Assembly: GCA_900638155.1 (NCBI GenBank)
Contig: LR134495.1
Coordinates: 1,302,001 to 1,366,000, forward strand
Direction of reading: 5' to 3'
DNA length: 64,000 bases
Source: Mannheimia haemolytica
GTDB taxonomy: Bacteria > Pseudomonadota > Gammaproteobacteria > Enterobacterales > Pasteurellaceae
In this document: one piece after another, positions 8,095 through 18,936 of the stretch
Layout of the letters: every line of letters begins with the position of its first letter
Position numbering within the stretch: position 1 is the stretch's first letter
The notes under the pieces: model-generated
The model's database searches: none
The model's input: only the letters and a program-made list of their open reading frames with translations
What the model was told of the DNA's origin: nothing
Made by a program: the position numbers and the translations under genes

Positions 8095-9420
8095 GTGTTT
8101 ATTCTTAACTTAGCTATTTTTGTAGCAATTTTATTTTTGTTAGCCAAAATCTATCAATCTACTCAAAAACTCGGGCAAACCGTGTTTATCGGCTTAGTGT
8201 TGGGGCTTGCAAGCGGTGCTTTTTTGCAAACTTTTTACGAAAAAGCAACCATTGATGCCACACTTGATTGGATTAACTTAATCGGCAGCGGCTATGTTCG
8301 TTTGTTACAAATGATCGTAATGCCATTGGTGTTTGTCTCTATTTTATCGGCAATTACCCGTTTAAAAGAGGCAGGATCTTTAGGCAAAATCAGTTTTAGT
8401 GTACTGTCTGTGCTATTAGTAACCACTGCGATTGCAGCGGCGATTGGTATTGCGTTAGTGTATCTGTTTGATTTATCTGCCGAAGGGTTGGTTGCCGGTT
8501 CTCGTGAGCTTGCTGCTCAAGAGAAAGTGGTAGGGCGTGCGGAGCAGGTGAGCAACTTATCTGTGCCTGCAATGTTGCTTTCTTTCATTCCGAAAAATCC
8601 GTTTTTAGAATTAACTGGGGCAAACCCAACGTCGATTATCAGCACGGTTATTTTCTCGGCTTTATTAGGCATTGCTGCACTGAGCTTAGGCAAAGAAGAT
8701 AAAGCGTTGGGCGAACGTATCGCACAAGGTGTGGAGACCTTAAATAAACTGATTATGCGTTTAGTCCGTTTTGTGATTCGCTTAACCCCTTATGGCGTAT
8801 TTGCGTTGCTGATCAAAATGGCAGCAACCTCTCAATGGAGCGATATTGTAAACTTGGGTAGCTTTATTGTGGCATCATACATTGCGATTGGTTTGATGTT
8901 TATTGTGCACGGCATTTTACTCTTTGTGGCAAAAATCAATCCGTTTGATTACTACAGAAAAGTATTGCCGACACTAAGTTTTGCCTTTACTTCTCGTTCC
9001 AGTGCGGCAACCATTCCGCTGAATATTGAGACGCAAACCAATAAATTAGGTAATAACAGTGTGATTGCCAACTTTTCTGCAACCTTTGGGGCAACCATCG
9101 GGCAAAATGGCTGTGCGGGAATTTATCCGGCAATGTTGGCAGTGATGGTTGCTCCAACAGTAGGTATGGATCCGTTTAGCTTAAACTATATTTTAACCTT
9201 AATTCTAGTGGTGGCAATTTCCTCATTTGGTATTGCCGGTGTGGGTGGTGGTGCAACTTTTGCAGCGATTGTGGTGCTATCAACCTTGAATCTGCCAATT
9301 GAATTAGTAGGCTTGCTCATTTCAGTTGAGCCGATTATTGATATGGCTCGCACTGCATTAAACGTGAATGGTGCAATGGTGGCTGGCACATTAACCAATA
9401 AATGGGTTAAAGCCGAGTAG
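8095..9420 (+). CDS. tcyP: L-cystine / dicarboxylate-type sodium symporter (TcyP-like)
   Basis: A member of the DAACS sodium:dicarboxylate symporter family, closest in pattern to the cystine importer TcyP (YdjN). Membrane segments run through the chain. The hallmark serine-rich loop FAFTSRSSAATIPLN and the later GQNGCAGIYPAM motif are present, followed by the FGIAGVGGGATFAA hairpin. The open frame extends upstream to a TTG at 8071, but the GTG at 8095 has GGAGG four bases before it and begins right at the hydrophobic N-terminus, so I take it as the start (441 residues). It is a single gene between two terminators. Confidence 0.85.
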   Translation: MFILNLAIFVAILFLLAKIYQSTQKLGQTVFIGLVLGLASGAFLQTFYEKATIDATLDWINLIGSGYVRLLQMIVMPLVFVSILSAITRLKEAGSLGKISFSVLSVLLVTTAIAAAIGIALVYLFDLSAEGLVAGSRELAAQEKVVGRAEQVSNLSVPAMLLSFIPKNPFLELTGANPTSIISTVIFSALLGIAALSLGKEDKALGERIAQGVETLNKLIMRLVRFVIRLTPYGVFALLIKMAATSQWSDIVNLGSFIVASYIAIGLMFIVHGILLFVAKINPFDYYRKVLPTLSFAFTSRSSAATIPLNIETQTNKLGNNSVIANFSATFGATIGQNGCAGIYPAMLAVMVAPTVGMDPFSLNYILTLILVVAISSFGIAGVGGGATFAAIVVLSTLNLPIELVGLLISVEPIIDMARTALNVNGAMVAGTLTNKWVKAE

Positions 9421-9442
9421 TCAAAATGGAAGATATAAAAAT

Positions 9443-9465
9443 GGGCGATTAATTCGCCCGTTTTT
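9443..9465. terminator. Terminator between convergent tcyP and nitroreductase
   Basis: Stem GGGCGA / TCGCCC with a TTAAT loop, followed by G and five Ts on the plus strand. On the minus strand it is preceded and followed by short A/T tracts, so it may serve both genes. Confidence 0.8.
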
Positions 9466-9479
9466 ATAAGTTAAGGTGA

Positions 9480-10139
9480 TTATTCAATCCACGCGATCAC
9501 TTCTTCGGTTGGCTTGCGGGATTTTTTCTTAATCTCTTTGTTACGATAACCAAACGTTATCATACAAGATACACCGTATTCGTTGAGGTCAAATAAGCCT
9601 TCGTCCGATAAAATTTGGTTTACGGTATCGTAATGAAAACCTTCAATCGGGCAGGAATCAATACCAATCAGTGCTGCACCGGTCATCATATTACCTAATG
9701 CAATATAGGTTTGCTTGGTACTCCAATCAAATATTTCACGTTCGCTGAGTAATTTCATATCTTCTTCTTGGAATGATTTATAACGCACTAATGAAGCTTC
9801 AATCTGCTCATCGGTTAAGCCACGTTTAGCTAACATATCACGCATATATGGGGTGTTATAACGAACATTCTTTTTAGTTAAAATGACGACTAAATGGCTC
9901 ATTTCTTCCATCGGGTGCTTAATTCCCCACGAAACCGGAGCAATTTTCTGACGGATTTCCGGGTTTTGCAGCACTAAAAATTTCCACGGTTCAGAACCGA
10001 CAGAGCTTGGCGAGAGACGTCCGAGTTCCAAAATATAATCCATATCTTCTTTGCTGATTTTTTTGTTTGGGTCGTAACTACGGCAAGCGGCACGGAAGTG
10101 AAAAGCATCTAAAACTTGCTGTTTGCTAATATTAAACAT
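9480..10139 (-). CDS. NAD(P)H-dependent nitroreductase, NfsB-like
   Basis: A 219-residue FMN flavoprotein of the nitroreductase family, which transfers electrons from NAD(P)H to nitroaromatics or quinones. The N-terminal FMN-binding segment FHFRAACRSYDPNKK, the LSPSSVGSEPWKFLVL motif and the C-terminal MITFGYRNKE segment are typical. The middle carries ALGNMMTGAALIGIDSCPIEGF, which forms the dimer and active-site wall. Length matches NfsB (217). The physiological substrate is not known. It is convergent with tcyP and divergent from pheS. Confidence 0.88.
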   Translation of the reverse strand: MFNISKQQVLDAFHFRAACRSYDPNKKISKEDMDYILELGRLSPSSVGSEPWKFLVLQNPEIRQKIAPVSWGIKHPMEEMSHLVVILTKKNVRYNTPYMRDMLAKRGLTDEQIEASLVRYKSFQEEDMKLLSEREIFDWSTKQTYIALGNMMTGAALIGIDSCPIEGFHYDTVNQILSDEGLFDLNEYGVSCMITFGYRNKEIKKKSRKPTEEVIAWIE

Positions 10140-10293
10140 CGTTTTTTCCTTTTATGAGTGAGATGGATAGATTAATGATAACCGATTTTACAAAGAATGC
10201 GAATTTGGCTGTAATGATTTGCAAAAAAATCAGTAAAAATGACCGCTTGTTTAAAATTGCTTTACCTTAAAAATCAATCATTTAACGAATCCG

Positions 10294-10323
10294 TTGATTT
10301 ACTTTTTTTTGCTAAAGTATTAT
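10294..10323 (+). promoter_or_regulatory. pheST promoter
   Basis: A TTGATT -35 box (10294-10299) and TATTAT -10 box (10318-10323) with an 18-base spacer that contains eight Ts. The leader to pheS is about 35 bases. I see no leader peptide equivalent to the pheM attenuator of E. coli. Confidence 0.55.
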
Positions 10324-10340
10324 CATCTCTGCAATTTTAA

Positions 10341-11348
<1,008 letters not shown>

Positions 11349-11395
11349 TACAAGCGGTTAAAAATTTAGAAAATTTTACAAATAGGATAGAAATA

Positions 11396-13783
11396 ATGAA
11401 ATTCAATGAATCTTGGTTGCGTGAATGGGTAAACCCTGCAATTAGCACAGAGCAATTATGCGACCAAATTACCATGTTAGGTTTAGAAGTTGACGATGTA
11501 GAGCCGGTAGCGGGTTCGTTTTCAGGTGTGGTTGTAGGTGAAGTGGTAGAATGTGCCCAGCACCCGGATGCCGACAAATTGCGTGTGACTAAAGTGAATG
11601 TTGGCGGTGAGCGTTTATTAGATATTGTTTGTGGTGCACCAAACTGTCGCCAAGGTTTAAAAGTGGCTTGTGCCGTTGATGGTGCAGTGCTACCAGGCGA
11701 TTTCAAAATCAAGAAAACCAAATTGCGTGGTCAGCCTTCAGAAGGAATGTTATGTTCTTATTCAGAATTAGGCATTAAAGAAGATCACAGCGGTATTATT
11801 GAATTGCCAGCTGATGCACCTATCGGTCAAGATTTCCGCGAATATTTAAATTTAAATGATGTGGCAATTGAAATCAGCCTCACTCCAAACCGTGCAGACT
11901 GCTTAAGCATTGCCGGTATTGCCCGTGAAGTTGGGGTGATTAACCGTGCTGATGTGAAAGCACCGACCATTACAGAGGTGAAAGCCACGATTTCAGATAA
12001 AGTTTCATTAGAATTACAAGCACCGGAGGCTTGCCCTCGCTATTTAGCTCGTGTGGTGAAAAATGTAAATGTCAAAGCGGCATCGCCACTTTGGTTACAA
12101 GAAAAATTACGCCGTTGTGGGATTCGTTCAATTGATCCAATCGTTGATATTACTAACTTAAGCCTTTTAGAACTAGGGCAGCCAATGCATGCCTTTGATG
12201 CGGAAAAAATTGAAGGCGGCATTCAAGTGCGTATGGCAAAAGAAGGCGAAGAATTGGTATTGCTGGACGGAACAACCGCTAAATTACAATCGAATACCTT
12301 AGTGATTGCCGATAGCAAAGGGGCATTGGCAATGGCAGGTATTTTCGGTGGCGAAGCCAGCGGGGTGAGCGAGAATACGAAAGATGTGGTGTTAGAGTCT
12401 GCATTTTTTGCTCCGTTAGCGATTACCGGTCGCGCTCGTCAATATGGGTTACATACCGACGCATCACACCGTTTTGAGCGTGGAGTTGATCCGGAATTAA
12501 CTCGTCAAGCAATGGAGCGTGCAACTGCGTTATTATTGGAAATTTGTGGCGGTGAAGCGGGCGAAATTGTGGAAGCAGTGAGCCAAGAAAATCTACCAAA
12601 ACGCAATACTGTCACGCTTAGACGCAGTAAATTAGATTCGGTGATTGGTCATCATATTGACGATGAAACGGTAATGGATATTTTGACCCGCTTAGGCTTG
12701 AACGTCACATTTACCGATAACAGTTGGACGGCTGTCGCACCAAGTTGGCGCTTTGATATTGAAATCGAAGAAGATTTAATTGAAGAAATTGCTCGAATTT
12801 ACGGTTATAACAGTATCCCGAATAACTCGCCGCTGGCTCATTTAACGATGAAAGGTACGCCGGAAAAATTACTGGAAGCCAACCGTATTCGTATGGCATT
12901 GGTAGATAGTGATTACCAAGAAGTGATTACTTATAGCTTTGTTGATCCGAAAAAACAGTCACTATTGCACCCGCAACAAGAAGCGTTAATTTTGCCAAAC
13001 CCGATTTCAAGTGAAATGTCTGCAATGCGTGTTTCCCTTTTAACTGGCTTATTGGACACTATCGTGTATAACCAAAGTCGTCAGCAAAACCGTGTACGTA
13101 TTTTTGAGGCAGGTTTACGTTTTATTCCGGATAACAATGCAGAATCAGGCATGCGTCAAGAATTTGTTTTTGGTGCAGCGATTGTAGGAGATAAACGTCC
13201 GGTACATTGGGAAAATAAAACAGAAGCGGCTGATTTCTTTGATTTAAAAGGGGATATTGAACGCATTCTTTCTTTAACCTCTATTCGTCACGATCTGCAA
13301 TTTGTCGCAAAACAGTTCCCAGCATTACACCCGGGACAATCAGCGGCGATTATGCTTGATGGCAAAGAAATTGGTTTTATTGGTACTGTTCACCCATCAA
13401 TCGTGCAAAAATTGGGTATCAAAGGTAAACCGATTGTATGTGAAATTCTAGCCTCAGCCATTGCAGAGCGTCCGGTGACACAAGCGGGCGAAATTTCTAA
13501 ATTCCCTGCAAATAACCGTGATATTGCCGTAGTCGTTGATGAATCCGTTCCTGCTGGAGAGGTGCTAGACGCTTGTCGTAAAGCCGGTGGAAATAAATTA
13601 GTAGCACTCAATTTATTTGATGTTTACCGTGGTGCAAATTTAGAAAGCGGTAAGAAAAGTTTAGCTATTAGCTTAACGGTTCAAGATAATGAAAAAACCT
13701 TAGAAGAAAGTGAAATTAATGCAGTAATTCAAGCGGTATTAGCTGAATTAGCGACACGTTTCAATGCGGTACTTCGTGATTAA
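11396..13783 (+). CDS. pheT: Phenylalanyl-tRNA synthetase beta subunit
   Basis: The 795-residue beta subunit. It starts with [14 protein letters not shown] and then has the EMAP-like tRNA-binding domain (about residues 40-150, with [15 protein letters not shown]). The B3/B4 editing region follows (about 200-400, with LDGTTAKL and [13 protein letters not shown]), which hydrolyses mischarged Tyr-tRNA. The B5 DNA-binding-like domain and the catalytic-like core come next, and the C-terminal ferredoxin-like anticodon-binding domain begins near [16 protein letters not shown]. It is co-transcribed with pheS and ihfA. Confidence 0.98.
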   Translation: MKFNESWLREWVNPAISTEQLCDQITMLGLEVDDVEPVAGSFSGVVVGEVVECAQHPDADKLRVTKVNVGGERLLDIVCGAPNCRQGLKVACAVDGAVLPGDFKIKKTKLRGQPSEGMLCSYSELGIKEDHSGIIELPADAPIGQDFREYLNLNDVAIEISLTPNRADCLSIAGIAREVGVINRADVKAPTITEVKATISDKVSLELQAPEACPRYLARVVKNVNVKAASPLWLQEKLRRCGIRSIDPIVDITNLSLLELGQPMHAFDAEKIEGGIQVRMAKEGEELVLLDGTTAKLQSNTLVIADSKGALAMAGIFGGEASGVSENTKDVVLESAFFAPLAITGRARQYGLHTDASHRFERGVDPELTRQAMERATALLLEICGGEAGEIVEAVSQENLPKRNTVTLRRSKLDSVIGHHIDDETVMDILTRLGLNVTFTDNSWTAVAPSWRFDIEIEEDLIEEIARIYGYNSIPNNSPLAHLTMKGTPEKLLEANRIRMALVDSDYQEVITYSFVDPKKQSLLHPQQEALILPNPISSEMSAMRVSLLTGLLDTIVYNQSRQQNRVRIFEAGLRFIPDNNAESGMRQEFVFGAAIVGDKRPVHWENKTEAADFFDLKGDIERILSLTSIRHDLQFVAKQFPALHPGQSAAIMLDGKEIGFIGTVHPSIVQKLGIKGKPIVCEILASAIAERPVTQAGEISKFPANNRDIAVVVDESVPAGEVLDACRKAGGNKLVALNLFDVYRGANLESGKKSLAISLTVQDNEKTLEESEINAVIQAVLAELATRFNAVLRD

Positions 13784-13793
13784 TCAGTAAAAT

Positions 13794-13818
13794 ATGGCTG
13801 ATTTATTTTATCAGCCAT
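13794..13818. other. Hairpin between pheT and ihfA
   Basis: A perfect 9-bp stem ATGGCTGAT / ATCAGCCAT with a 7-base loop. No T-run follows, so it may stabilise or attenuate the message rather than end it. Confidence 0.5.
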
Positions 13819-13840
13819 AACAATAAACTAAGGATAAATG

Positions 13841-14137
13841 ATGGCGCTTACTAAGATTGAAATTGCAGAAAACCTCATCGAAAAATTCGGATTAGAAAAA
13901 CGTGTTGCTAAGCAATTTGTTGAACTCTTCTTTGAAGAAATTCGTTCTTCTCTTGAAAATGGTGAGGAGGTGAAGTTATCTGGCTTTGGGAATTTTTCAC
14001 TGAGAGAGAAAAAAGCTCGCCCAGGAAGAAATCCTAAAACGGGGGAAAATGTGGCTGTTTCAGCCCGTCGAGTAGTAGTTTTTAAAGCTGGGCAAAAATT
14101 ACGAGAACGTATTGAGCAAGCTAGATCCCAATCATAG
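13841..14137 (+). CDS. ihfA: Integration host factor alpha subunit
   Basis: IHF alpha, a DNA-bending nucleoid protein that works as a heterodimer with IhfB (18328). The sequence carries the HU/IHF signature [26 protein letters not shown], split here into the arm GFGNF and the DNA-wedge region [10 protein letters not shown]. Two ATGs are adjacent at 13838 and 13841. AAGGA is three bases from the first and six from the second, and E. coli IhfA begins MALTK, so I use the second (98 residues). The position directly after pheT is the same as in enterics. Confidence 0.96.
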   Translation: MALTKIEIAENLIEKFGLEKRVAKQFVELFFEEIRSSLENGEEVKLSGFGNFSLREKKARPGRNPKTGENVAVSARRVVVFKAGQKLRERIEQARSQS

Positions 14138-14175
14138 AGGCAGTTATCTTAGTTAGATTTAATGTGGAGTAATAA

Positions 14176-14697
14176 ATGAAATTAACCAAACGGTGGCTTT
14201 CCTTAGGTTGTTTGTTAGCTACTACAGCGATGTTAGTGGCTTGTTCAAGTTCAGATGCAACCTCTAAGTCTCAAGTAAAAAGTAAAGTTTATCGTTCGAT
14301 ATACCAATCAGACCTTTCTGATCCTATTATGGCAATTAGTCGATTAAGTGAACATCAGCACGAATGGAAAGGTACTCGCTATCGTTTAGGTGGCAATAGC
14401 AAGGCTGGGATTGACTGTTCTGGTTTTATGCAAGTCACTTTTAAAGATCTTTTTGGGATAGATTTGCCGAGAACCACTACAGAGCAGGCTAAGGCTGGTG
14501 AGCGTATATCCAAAGACGAATTGCGTACAGGTGATTTAGTTTTTTTCAAGACAGGGCGTGGTCCAAATGGGAAACATGTTGGTGTTTATGTAAAAAATGG
14601 GCAATTTCTTCACGCCTCAACAAAGGGCGGGGTGATTTATTCCGATTTGGATTCACCATATTGGTCTAAAGCGTTCTGGCAGGCTCGTCGTTTATAA
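14176..14697 (+). CDS. nlpC: NlpC/P60-family lipoprotein endopeptidase
   Basis: A 173-residue lipoprotein with lipobox LVAC (Cys23) and an NlpC/P60 cysteine peptidase domain. The catalytic cysteine is in GIDCSGFMQVT and the catalytic histidine in GKHVGVYV. The third polar residue lies in the FLHAST segment. The C-terminal WSKAFWQARRL is almost the same as in E. coli NlpC. Such enzymes cleave peptide cross-links or stems in peptidoglycan. In E. coli the order is pheS-pheT-ihfA-btuCED-nlpC. Here the btu vitamin B12 genes are absent and nlpC sits directly after ihfA, which supports the assignment to nlpC rather than mepS. Confidence 0.9.
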   Translation: MKLTKRWLSLGCLLATTAMLVACSSSDATSKSQVKSKVYRSIYQSDLSDPIMAISRLSEHQHEWKGTRYRLGGNSKAGIDCSGFMQVTFKDLFGIDLPRTTTEQAKAGERISKDELRTGDLVFFKTGRGPNGKHVGVYVKNGQFLHASTKGGVIYSDLDSPYWSKAFWQARRL

Positions 14698-14712
14698 TTT
14701 AGGGTAACACAC

Positions 14713-15756
14713 ATGCTGAAAAAAATCGGACAAGCGGTCATATTTGGACTTTTTTGTGCAATTTTAATTTTGTTTATAGCTCCAATTATTCAGAGTAAAG
14801 GGAGTTCGTTTTCATTATCAGCATTCACCCAAAAAGAGATTGTGAGCTACAATGCAGCGGTTAAAATAGCCTCCCCCGCAGTGGTTAATGTGTATAGCCG
14901 AAATTTTAGTTCTGAAAATGAAACGTTTGAAGTTAAGAATTTAGGTTCGGGTGTGATTATGAGTAGGGATGGCTATATTTTAACTAACAGGCACGTGATT
15001 GAAGATGCGGATCAAATCGTGATTGCTTTGCAAAACGGTGCTATTTCGACTAATGTAAAATTAGTCGGCGATGATTCTTTAACTGATTTAGCTGTTTTGA
15101 AAATTGAGGGCGAGAATTTACCTACTATTCCACAAAATCCAGAGCGCAAACTACAAATTGGCGATGTGGTGTTGGCAATTGGTAATCCTTTGAATTTAGG
15201 ACAGAGCATTACGCAAGGGATAGTCAGTGCTATTGGGCGAAAAACCTTAACAGAAAGTGGTAGACAAAATTTTATTCAGACGGATGTTTCCATTAATCAA
15301 GGGAACTCAGGTGGTGCTTTAATTAATACTGCTGGTGAGCTAATAGGTATTAACACTTTGCGTTTCGGTAAAAATACGAATGAATTGTCAGAGGGGCTAA
15401 ATTTTGCGATTCCCATTAATCTGGCGAATCAGATTATGAGTAAGATCATTAAAGATGGCCGAGTTATTCGTGGCTATTTTGGGGTAAGTACAGATTTGCT
15501 TGACACTGCAAAAATGCAAGGTTATGAAAAAGGGGTGATCATTGCTAATGTGGACAAAAATGGGCCAGCAGCAAAAGCGGGGATTCAAGCAGGTGATTTA
15601 GTGCTTAAAGTTGGAAATATTGAGGCGTTCTCTCCTTCTCAAATGATGGAAGAACTCGCTGAAATGAAACCTTATACTACAGTAAAAGTATTGGTTCAAC
15701 GTGATGAACAATTACTTAACTTTGATGTAACTATTACTGAGTTACAGACTCAATAG
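14713..15756 (+). CDS. degS: Inner-membrane serine protease DegS
   Basis: A 347-residue DegS-type protease. It senses misfolded outer-membrane proteins and makes the first cut in the anti-sigma factor RseA. An N-terminal membrane anchor (about residues 8-26) is followed by a trypsin-like domain with the triad His94 (TNRHV), Asp125 (SLTDLAVLK) and Ser199 (QGNSGGAL). One PDZ domain follows (about 250-340, with RGYFGVS). A single PDZ domain and the membrane anchor separate it from DegP/DegQ. An uptake signal overlaps the start of the gene at 14730-14738. It is 15 bases after nlpC and 8 before cmk, so the three are probably one unit. Confidence 0.93.
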   Translation: MLKKIGQAVIFGLFCAILILFIAPIIQSKGSSFSLSAFTQKEIVSYNAAVKIASPAVVNVYSRNFSSENETFEVKNLGSGVIMSRDGYILTNRHVIEDADQIVIALQNGAISTNVKLVGDDSLTDLAVLKIEGENLPTIPQNPERKLQIGDVVLAIGNPLNLGQSITQGIVSAIGRKTLTESGRQNFIQTDVSINQGNSGGALINTAGELIGINTLRFGKNTNELSEGLNFAIPINLANQIMSKIIKDGRVIRGYFGVSTDLLDTAKMQGYEKGVIIANVDKNGPAAKAGIQAGDLVLKVGNIEAFSPSQMMEELAEMKPYTTVKVLVQRDEQLLNFDVTITELQTQ

Positions 15757-15764
15757 GGTAGAAA

Positions 15765-16439
15765 ATGAAAAAAATAGTGATTACAGTTGATGGGCCGAGT
15801 GGTGCAGGTAAAGGAACGTTATGTCATGCACTGGCTGAAAAATTAGGGTTTGATTTTTTAGATTCAGGTGCTTTATATCGAATTACTGCATTAAGTGCAG
15901 TTAAAAAAGGAATTGCACTTGATGATGAGGCTAAATTAGCCGAAGTAGCCCGTTACCTCGATATTCAGTTTTTGCCTGAAAATGGCGAAATTAGAGTAAT
16001 TTTAGACGGAGAAAATGTCGGCGATCAGATCCGCAGTGCAGAAGCTGGGCAAAACGCATCGAAAGTGGCTGCGTTTCCTCGGGTTCGAGAGGCATTGTTA
16101 GAACGTCAAAGGGCTTTTAGTACAGAAAAAGGACTTATTGCTGACGGCAGAGATATGGGGACAGTTGTCTTTCCTGATGCTCAAATTAAGCTGTTTTTAG
16201 ATGCAAGTGCCGAAGAACGCACAAAAAGACGTGTAAAACAGTTGCAAGAAAAGGGATTTAATGCTAACTTTGACGAGATTTTAGCTGAGATAAAAGAACG
16301 TGATTTTCGCGATAGAAATCGTGCGGTTGCACCTCTTGTTCCGGCTAAAGATGCGTTGCTTTTAGATTCAACGCATTTATCCATTGAAGAGGTGATTAAC
16401 CAAGCGTTAAATCACATCTCTCAATACATTAAATTTTAG
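15765..16439 (+). CDS. cmk: Cytidylate kinase
   Basis: CMP/dCMP kinase, 224 residues, which recycles CMP to CDP for nucleic acid and lipid synthesis. The P-loop is GPSGAGKGT near the N-terminus, followed by FLDSGALYR, which binds the nucleotide base. The [12 protein letters not shown] motif and the lid region [11 protein letters not shown] are typical. It lies 8 bases after degS and 92 bases before rpsA. The cmk-rpsA-ihfB order is conserved with enterics. Confidence 0.97.
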   Translation: MKKIVITVDGPSGAGKGTLCHALAEKLGFDFLDSGALYRITALSAVKKGIALDDEAKLAEVARYLDIQFLPENGEIRVILDGENVGDQIRSAEAGQNASKVAAFPRVREALLERQRAFSTEKGLIADGRDMGTVVFPDAQIKLFLDASAEERTKRRVKQLQEKGFNANFDEILAEIKERDFRDRNRAVAPLVPAKDALLLDSTHLSIEEVINQALNHISQYIKF

Positions 16440-16531
16440 TTTGTCGGCTTTACACAGGAATTGTTTAGCTTTTATTACCAACCCCGTTTAACAGGACGTT
16501 AGATGGATGTTTATTTTTAAGAAGATTTATT

Positions 16532-18199
16532 ATGTCAGAATTATCGTTTGCTCAACTACTTGAAGAATCATTTGCAGCTACACCACGTTTAGGTGATGTT
16601 GTTAAAGGTACTGTTGTTGCTATCCAAAAAGGCTTAGTTATTGTTGATACAGGTTTTAAATCTGAATCTGCAATTGATGCCTCAGAATTTACTAACGCTC
16701 AAGGTGAATTAGAAGTTCAAGTGGGTGATGAAGTAGATGTTGTTCTTAAAGCTGTAGAAGACGGTTTTGGTGCAACAGTAGTTTCTCGTGGTGATGCAAA
16801 ACGTAACGAAGCTTGGATTGCTTTAGAGAAAGCATTTGAAGAACAAGCTACAGTTATCGGTTTCGTAAATGGTAAAGTAAAAGGCGGTTTCACTGTTGAA
16901 TTAAACGGTGTTCGTGCGTTCTTACCAGGTTCATTAGTTGATACTCGTCCGGTTCGTGATTCTTTAAACTTAGAAGGTAAAGAGTACGAATTCAAAGTAA
17001 TCAAATTAGATCAAAAACGTAACAACGTAGTAGTATCTCGTCGTGCTGTTATCGAAACAGAAAGCAACCAAGATCGTGATGCGGTATTAGCAAACTTAGT
17101 TGAAGGTTCTGAAGTTAAAGGTACAGTTAAAAACTTAACTGATTACGGTGCATTCGTAGATTTAGGTGGCGTTGACGGTTTATTACATATCACCGATATG
17201 GCTTGGAAACGTGTTAAACATCCAAGTGAAGTGGTTAATGTAGGCGATGAAGTTACTGTTAAAGTATTAAAATTTGACAAAGACAAAACTCGCGTATCAT
17301 TAGGCTTAAAACAATTAGGTCAAGACCCTTGGGCTGTAATTGCTGAAAACCACCCGGTAAACAGCAAATTAACTGGTAAAGTAACTAACTTAACTGACTA
17401 TGGTTGCTTCGTTGAGATTTTAGACGGTGTTGAAGGTTTAGTTCACGTTTCAGAAATGGACTGGACAAACAAAAATATTCACCCATCTAAAGTGGTTAAT
17501 GTAGGTGATGTAGTTGAAGTAATGGTACTTGAAGTTGATGAAGAACGTCGTCGTATCTCATTAGGTTTAAAACAATGCAAAGCAAACCCTTGGGAACAAT
17601 TTGCGGCAACTCACAGCAAAAATGATAAAGTATCAGGTAAAATCAAATCAATTACTGACTTCGGTATCTTTATCGGTTTAGAAGGTGGTATTGACGGTTT
17701 AGTTCACTTATCTGACATTTCTTGGAATGTTTCAGGTGAAGAAGCAGTTCGTAACTACAAAAAAGGTGATGAAGTAGAAGCAGTTGTTCTACAAGTTGAT
17801 GCAGTAAAAGAGCGTATCTCTTTAGGTATCAAACAATTAGAATCTGATCCTTTCACAAACTTTGTAGATGCTACTAAAAAAGGTGCAATCTTAACAGGTA
17901 AAGTTGTAGAAGTTGATGCTAAAGGCGTTAAAGTTGAATTGGAAGGCGGCGTTGAAGCATTTATTCGTGCAAACGAAGCAACTGCTGAGCGTGTAGAAGA
18001 CATCACTTCTGTTATTTCTGTTGGCGATTCAATCGAAGCGAAATATACCGGCGTTGATCGTAAATCTCGCGTAGTTAACTTATCTGTTCGTGCAAAAAAC
18101 GAAGCTGAAGAATCAGCAGCAATTGCACAAGTGAACAAAGAGGAAGTTGTTGTACCTAATGCATTTGCTGAAGCTTTCAAAGCAGCTAAAGGCGAATAA
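16532..18199 (+). CDS. rpsA: 30S ribosomal protein S1
   Basis: Protein S1, 555 residues, with six S1 RNA-binding repeats. The canonical repeats are seen as [43 protein letters not shown] and [22 protein letters not shown] shortened to their DYGAF/DYGCF/DFGIF cores. It unwinds mRNA and brings weakly structured messages to the ribosome. The leader lacks a strong Shine-Dalgarno sequence (AAGAAG about 7 bases upstream). This is usual for rpsA, whose own translation depends on S1. Codon use is strongly biased for high expression. Confidence 0.98.
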   Translation: MSELSFAQLLEESFAATPRLGDVVKGTVVAIQKGLVIVDTGFKSESAIDASEFTNAQGELEVQVGDEVDVVLKAVEDGFGATVVSRGDAKRNEAWIALEKAFEEQATVIGFVNGKVKGGFTVELNGVRAFLPGSLVDTRPVRDSLNLEGKEYEFKVIKLDQKRNNVVVSRRAVIETESNQDRDAVLANLVEGSEVKGTVKNLTDYGAFVDLGGVDGLLHITDMAWKRVKHPSEVVNVGDEVTVKVLKFDKDKTRVSLGLKQLGQDPWAVIAENHPVNSKLTGKVTNLTDYGCFVEILDGVEGLVHVSEMDWTNKNIHPSKVVNVGDVVEVMVLEVDEERRRISLGLKQCKANPWEQFAATHSKNDKVSGKIKSITDFGIFIGLEGGIDGLVHLSDISWNVSGEEAVRNYKKGDEVEAVVLQVDAVKERISLGIKQLESDPFTNFVDATKKGAILTGKVVEVDAKGVKVELEGGVEAFIRANEATAERVEDITSVISVGDSIEAKYTGVDRKSRVVNLSVRAKNEAEESAAIAQVNKEEVVVPNAFAEAFKAAKGE

Positions 18200-18217
18200 C
18201 TAGTATAGACTAATTTA

Positions 18218-18246
18218 AAATGGGTATGTTTTGAACATACCCATTT
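18218..18246. terminator. Hairpin between rpsA and ihfB
   Basis: A perfect 13-bp stem AAATGGGTATGTT / AACATACCCATTT with a TTG loop begins 18 bases after the rpsA stop. It lacks a T-run, so it could be a processing or stability hairpin rather than a full terminator. Confidence 0.5.
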
Positions 18247-18327
18247 AAACTTAGAAATGCCATTTTGAATGCTTATTTTCATAATAAATGATTATTCAAA
18301 ATAGAATTAATTTTTGGTAGAAATAAT

Positions 18328-18609
18328 ATGACTAAATCTGAATTAATTGAGAGTTTAGCATCTAAAAATCCAAGTTTACCAATTAAAATGGTGGAGCATT
18401 GTGTAAAAGAGCTTTTAGAGCAGTTAACGGCTACTTTAGAAGAAGGTGAAAGGATAGAAGTAAGAGGATTTGGTAGTTTTTCTCTACATTATCGGCAGCC
18501 GCGTTTAGGTCGTAATCCCAAAACAGGAGAAAGTGTTCTTTTAGGCGCTAAATATGTACCACATTTTAAAGCAGGTAAAGATCTAAAAGAGAGAGTCGAT
18601 TTGCTTTAA
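18328..18609 (+). CDS. ihfB: Integration host factor beta subunit
   Basis: IHF beta, 93 residues, partner of IhfA encoded at 13841. The HU/IHF signature is present as [21 protein letters not shown] and then PKTGESV (split here). It begins [15 protein letters not shown], much like E. coli IhfB. The ribosome-binding site is weak (GTAGAA). It follows rpsA, as in E. coli. Both subunits are therefore only about 4 kb apart in this genome. Confidence 0.96.
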   Translation: MTKSELIESLASKNPSLPIKMVEHCVKELLEQLTATLEEGERIEVRGFGSFSLHYRQPRLGRNPKTGESVLLGAKYVPHFKAGKDLKERVDLL

Positions 18610-18645
18610 GTCTTATTAATTCAATAATCGCAGTAAGGAGATTAT

Positions 18646-18933
18646 ATGATTAAGTATATTTTAGGTATTTTAATTGTGATTGCAGTTATTATTGTCGCTG
18701 TTACGATTGGTGCCAATAATGATCAACTTATCACCTTTAACTATATTTTTGCTCAGAGTGAATTACGCTTATCAACGTTAGTTGCGATTTTATTTGGCTT
18801 GGGATTGATTCTTGGTTGGTTGATAACGGGTATTTTTTACTTAAAAATTAAGCTTCAAAACGTTGCTTTAAATCGTCGTGTAAAACGCCAAGCTCAGCAA
18901 ATAACTGAATTAACGACTCCAAAGGCTGAATAA
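18646..18933 (+). CDS. lapA: Lipopolysaccharide assembly protein LapA
   Basis: A 95-residue inner-membrane protein (YciS). It has two membrane segments (about residues 3-20 and 45-66) separated by the short NNDQLITFNYIFAQSE loop, and a basic C-terminal tail. LapA works with LapB in controlling LPS synthesis. AAGGAG lies before the ATG. The stop is only three bases before the lapB start, so translation is coupled. Confidence 0.92.
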   Translation: MIKYILGILIVIAVIIVAVTIGANNDQLITFNYIFAQSELRLSTLVAILFGLGLILGWLITGIFYLKIKLQNVALNRRVKRQAQQITELTTPKAE

Positions 18934-18936
18934 TCA

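Noticed and set aside
13794..13818. Possible terminator separating ihfA from pheT
   Set aside because: There is a good stem but no T-run, and ihfA is normally read from pheST; listed only as a hairpin.
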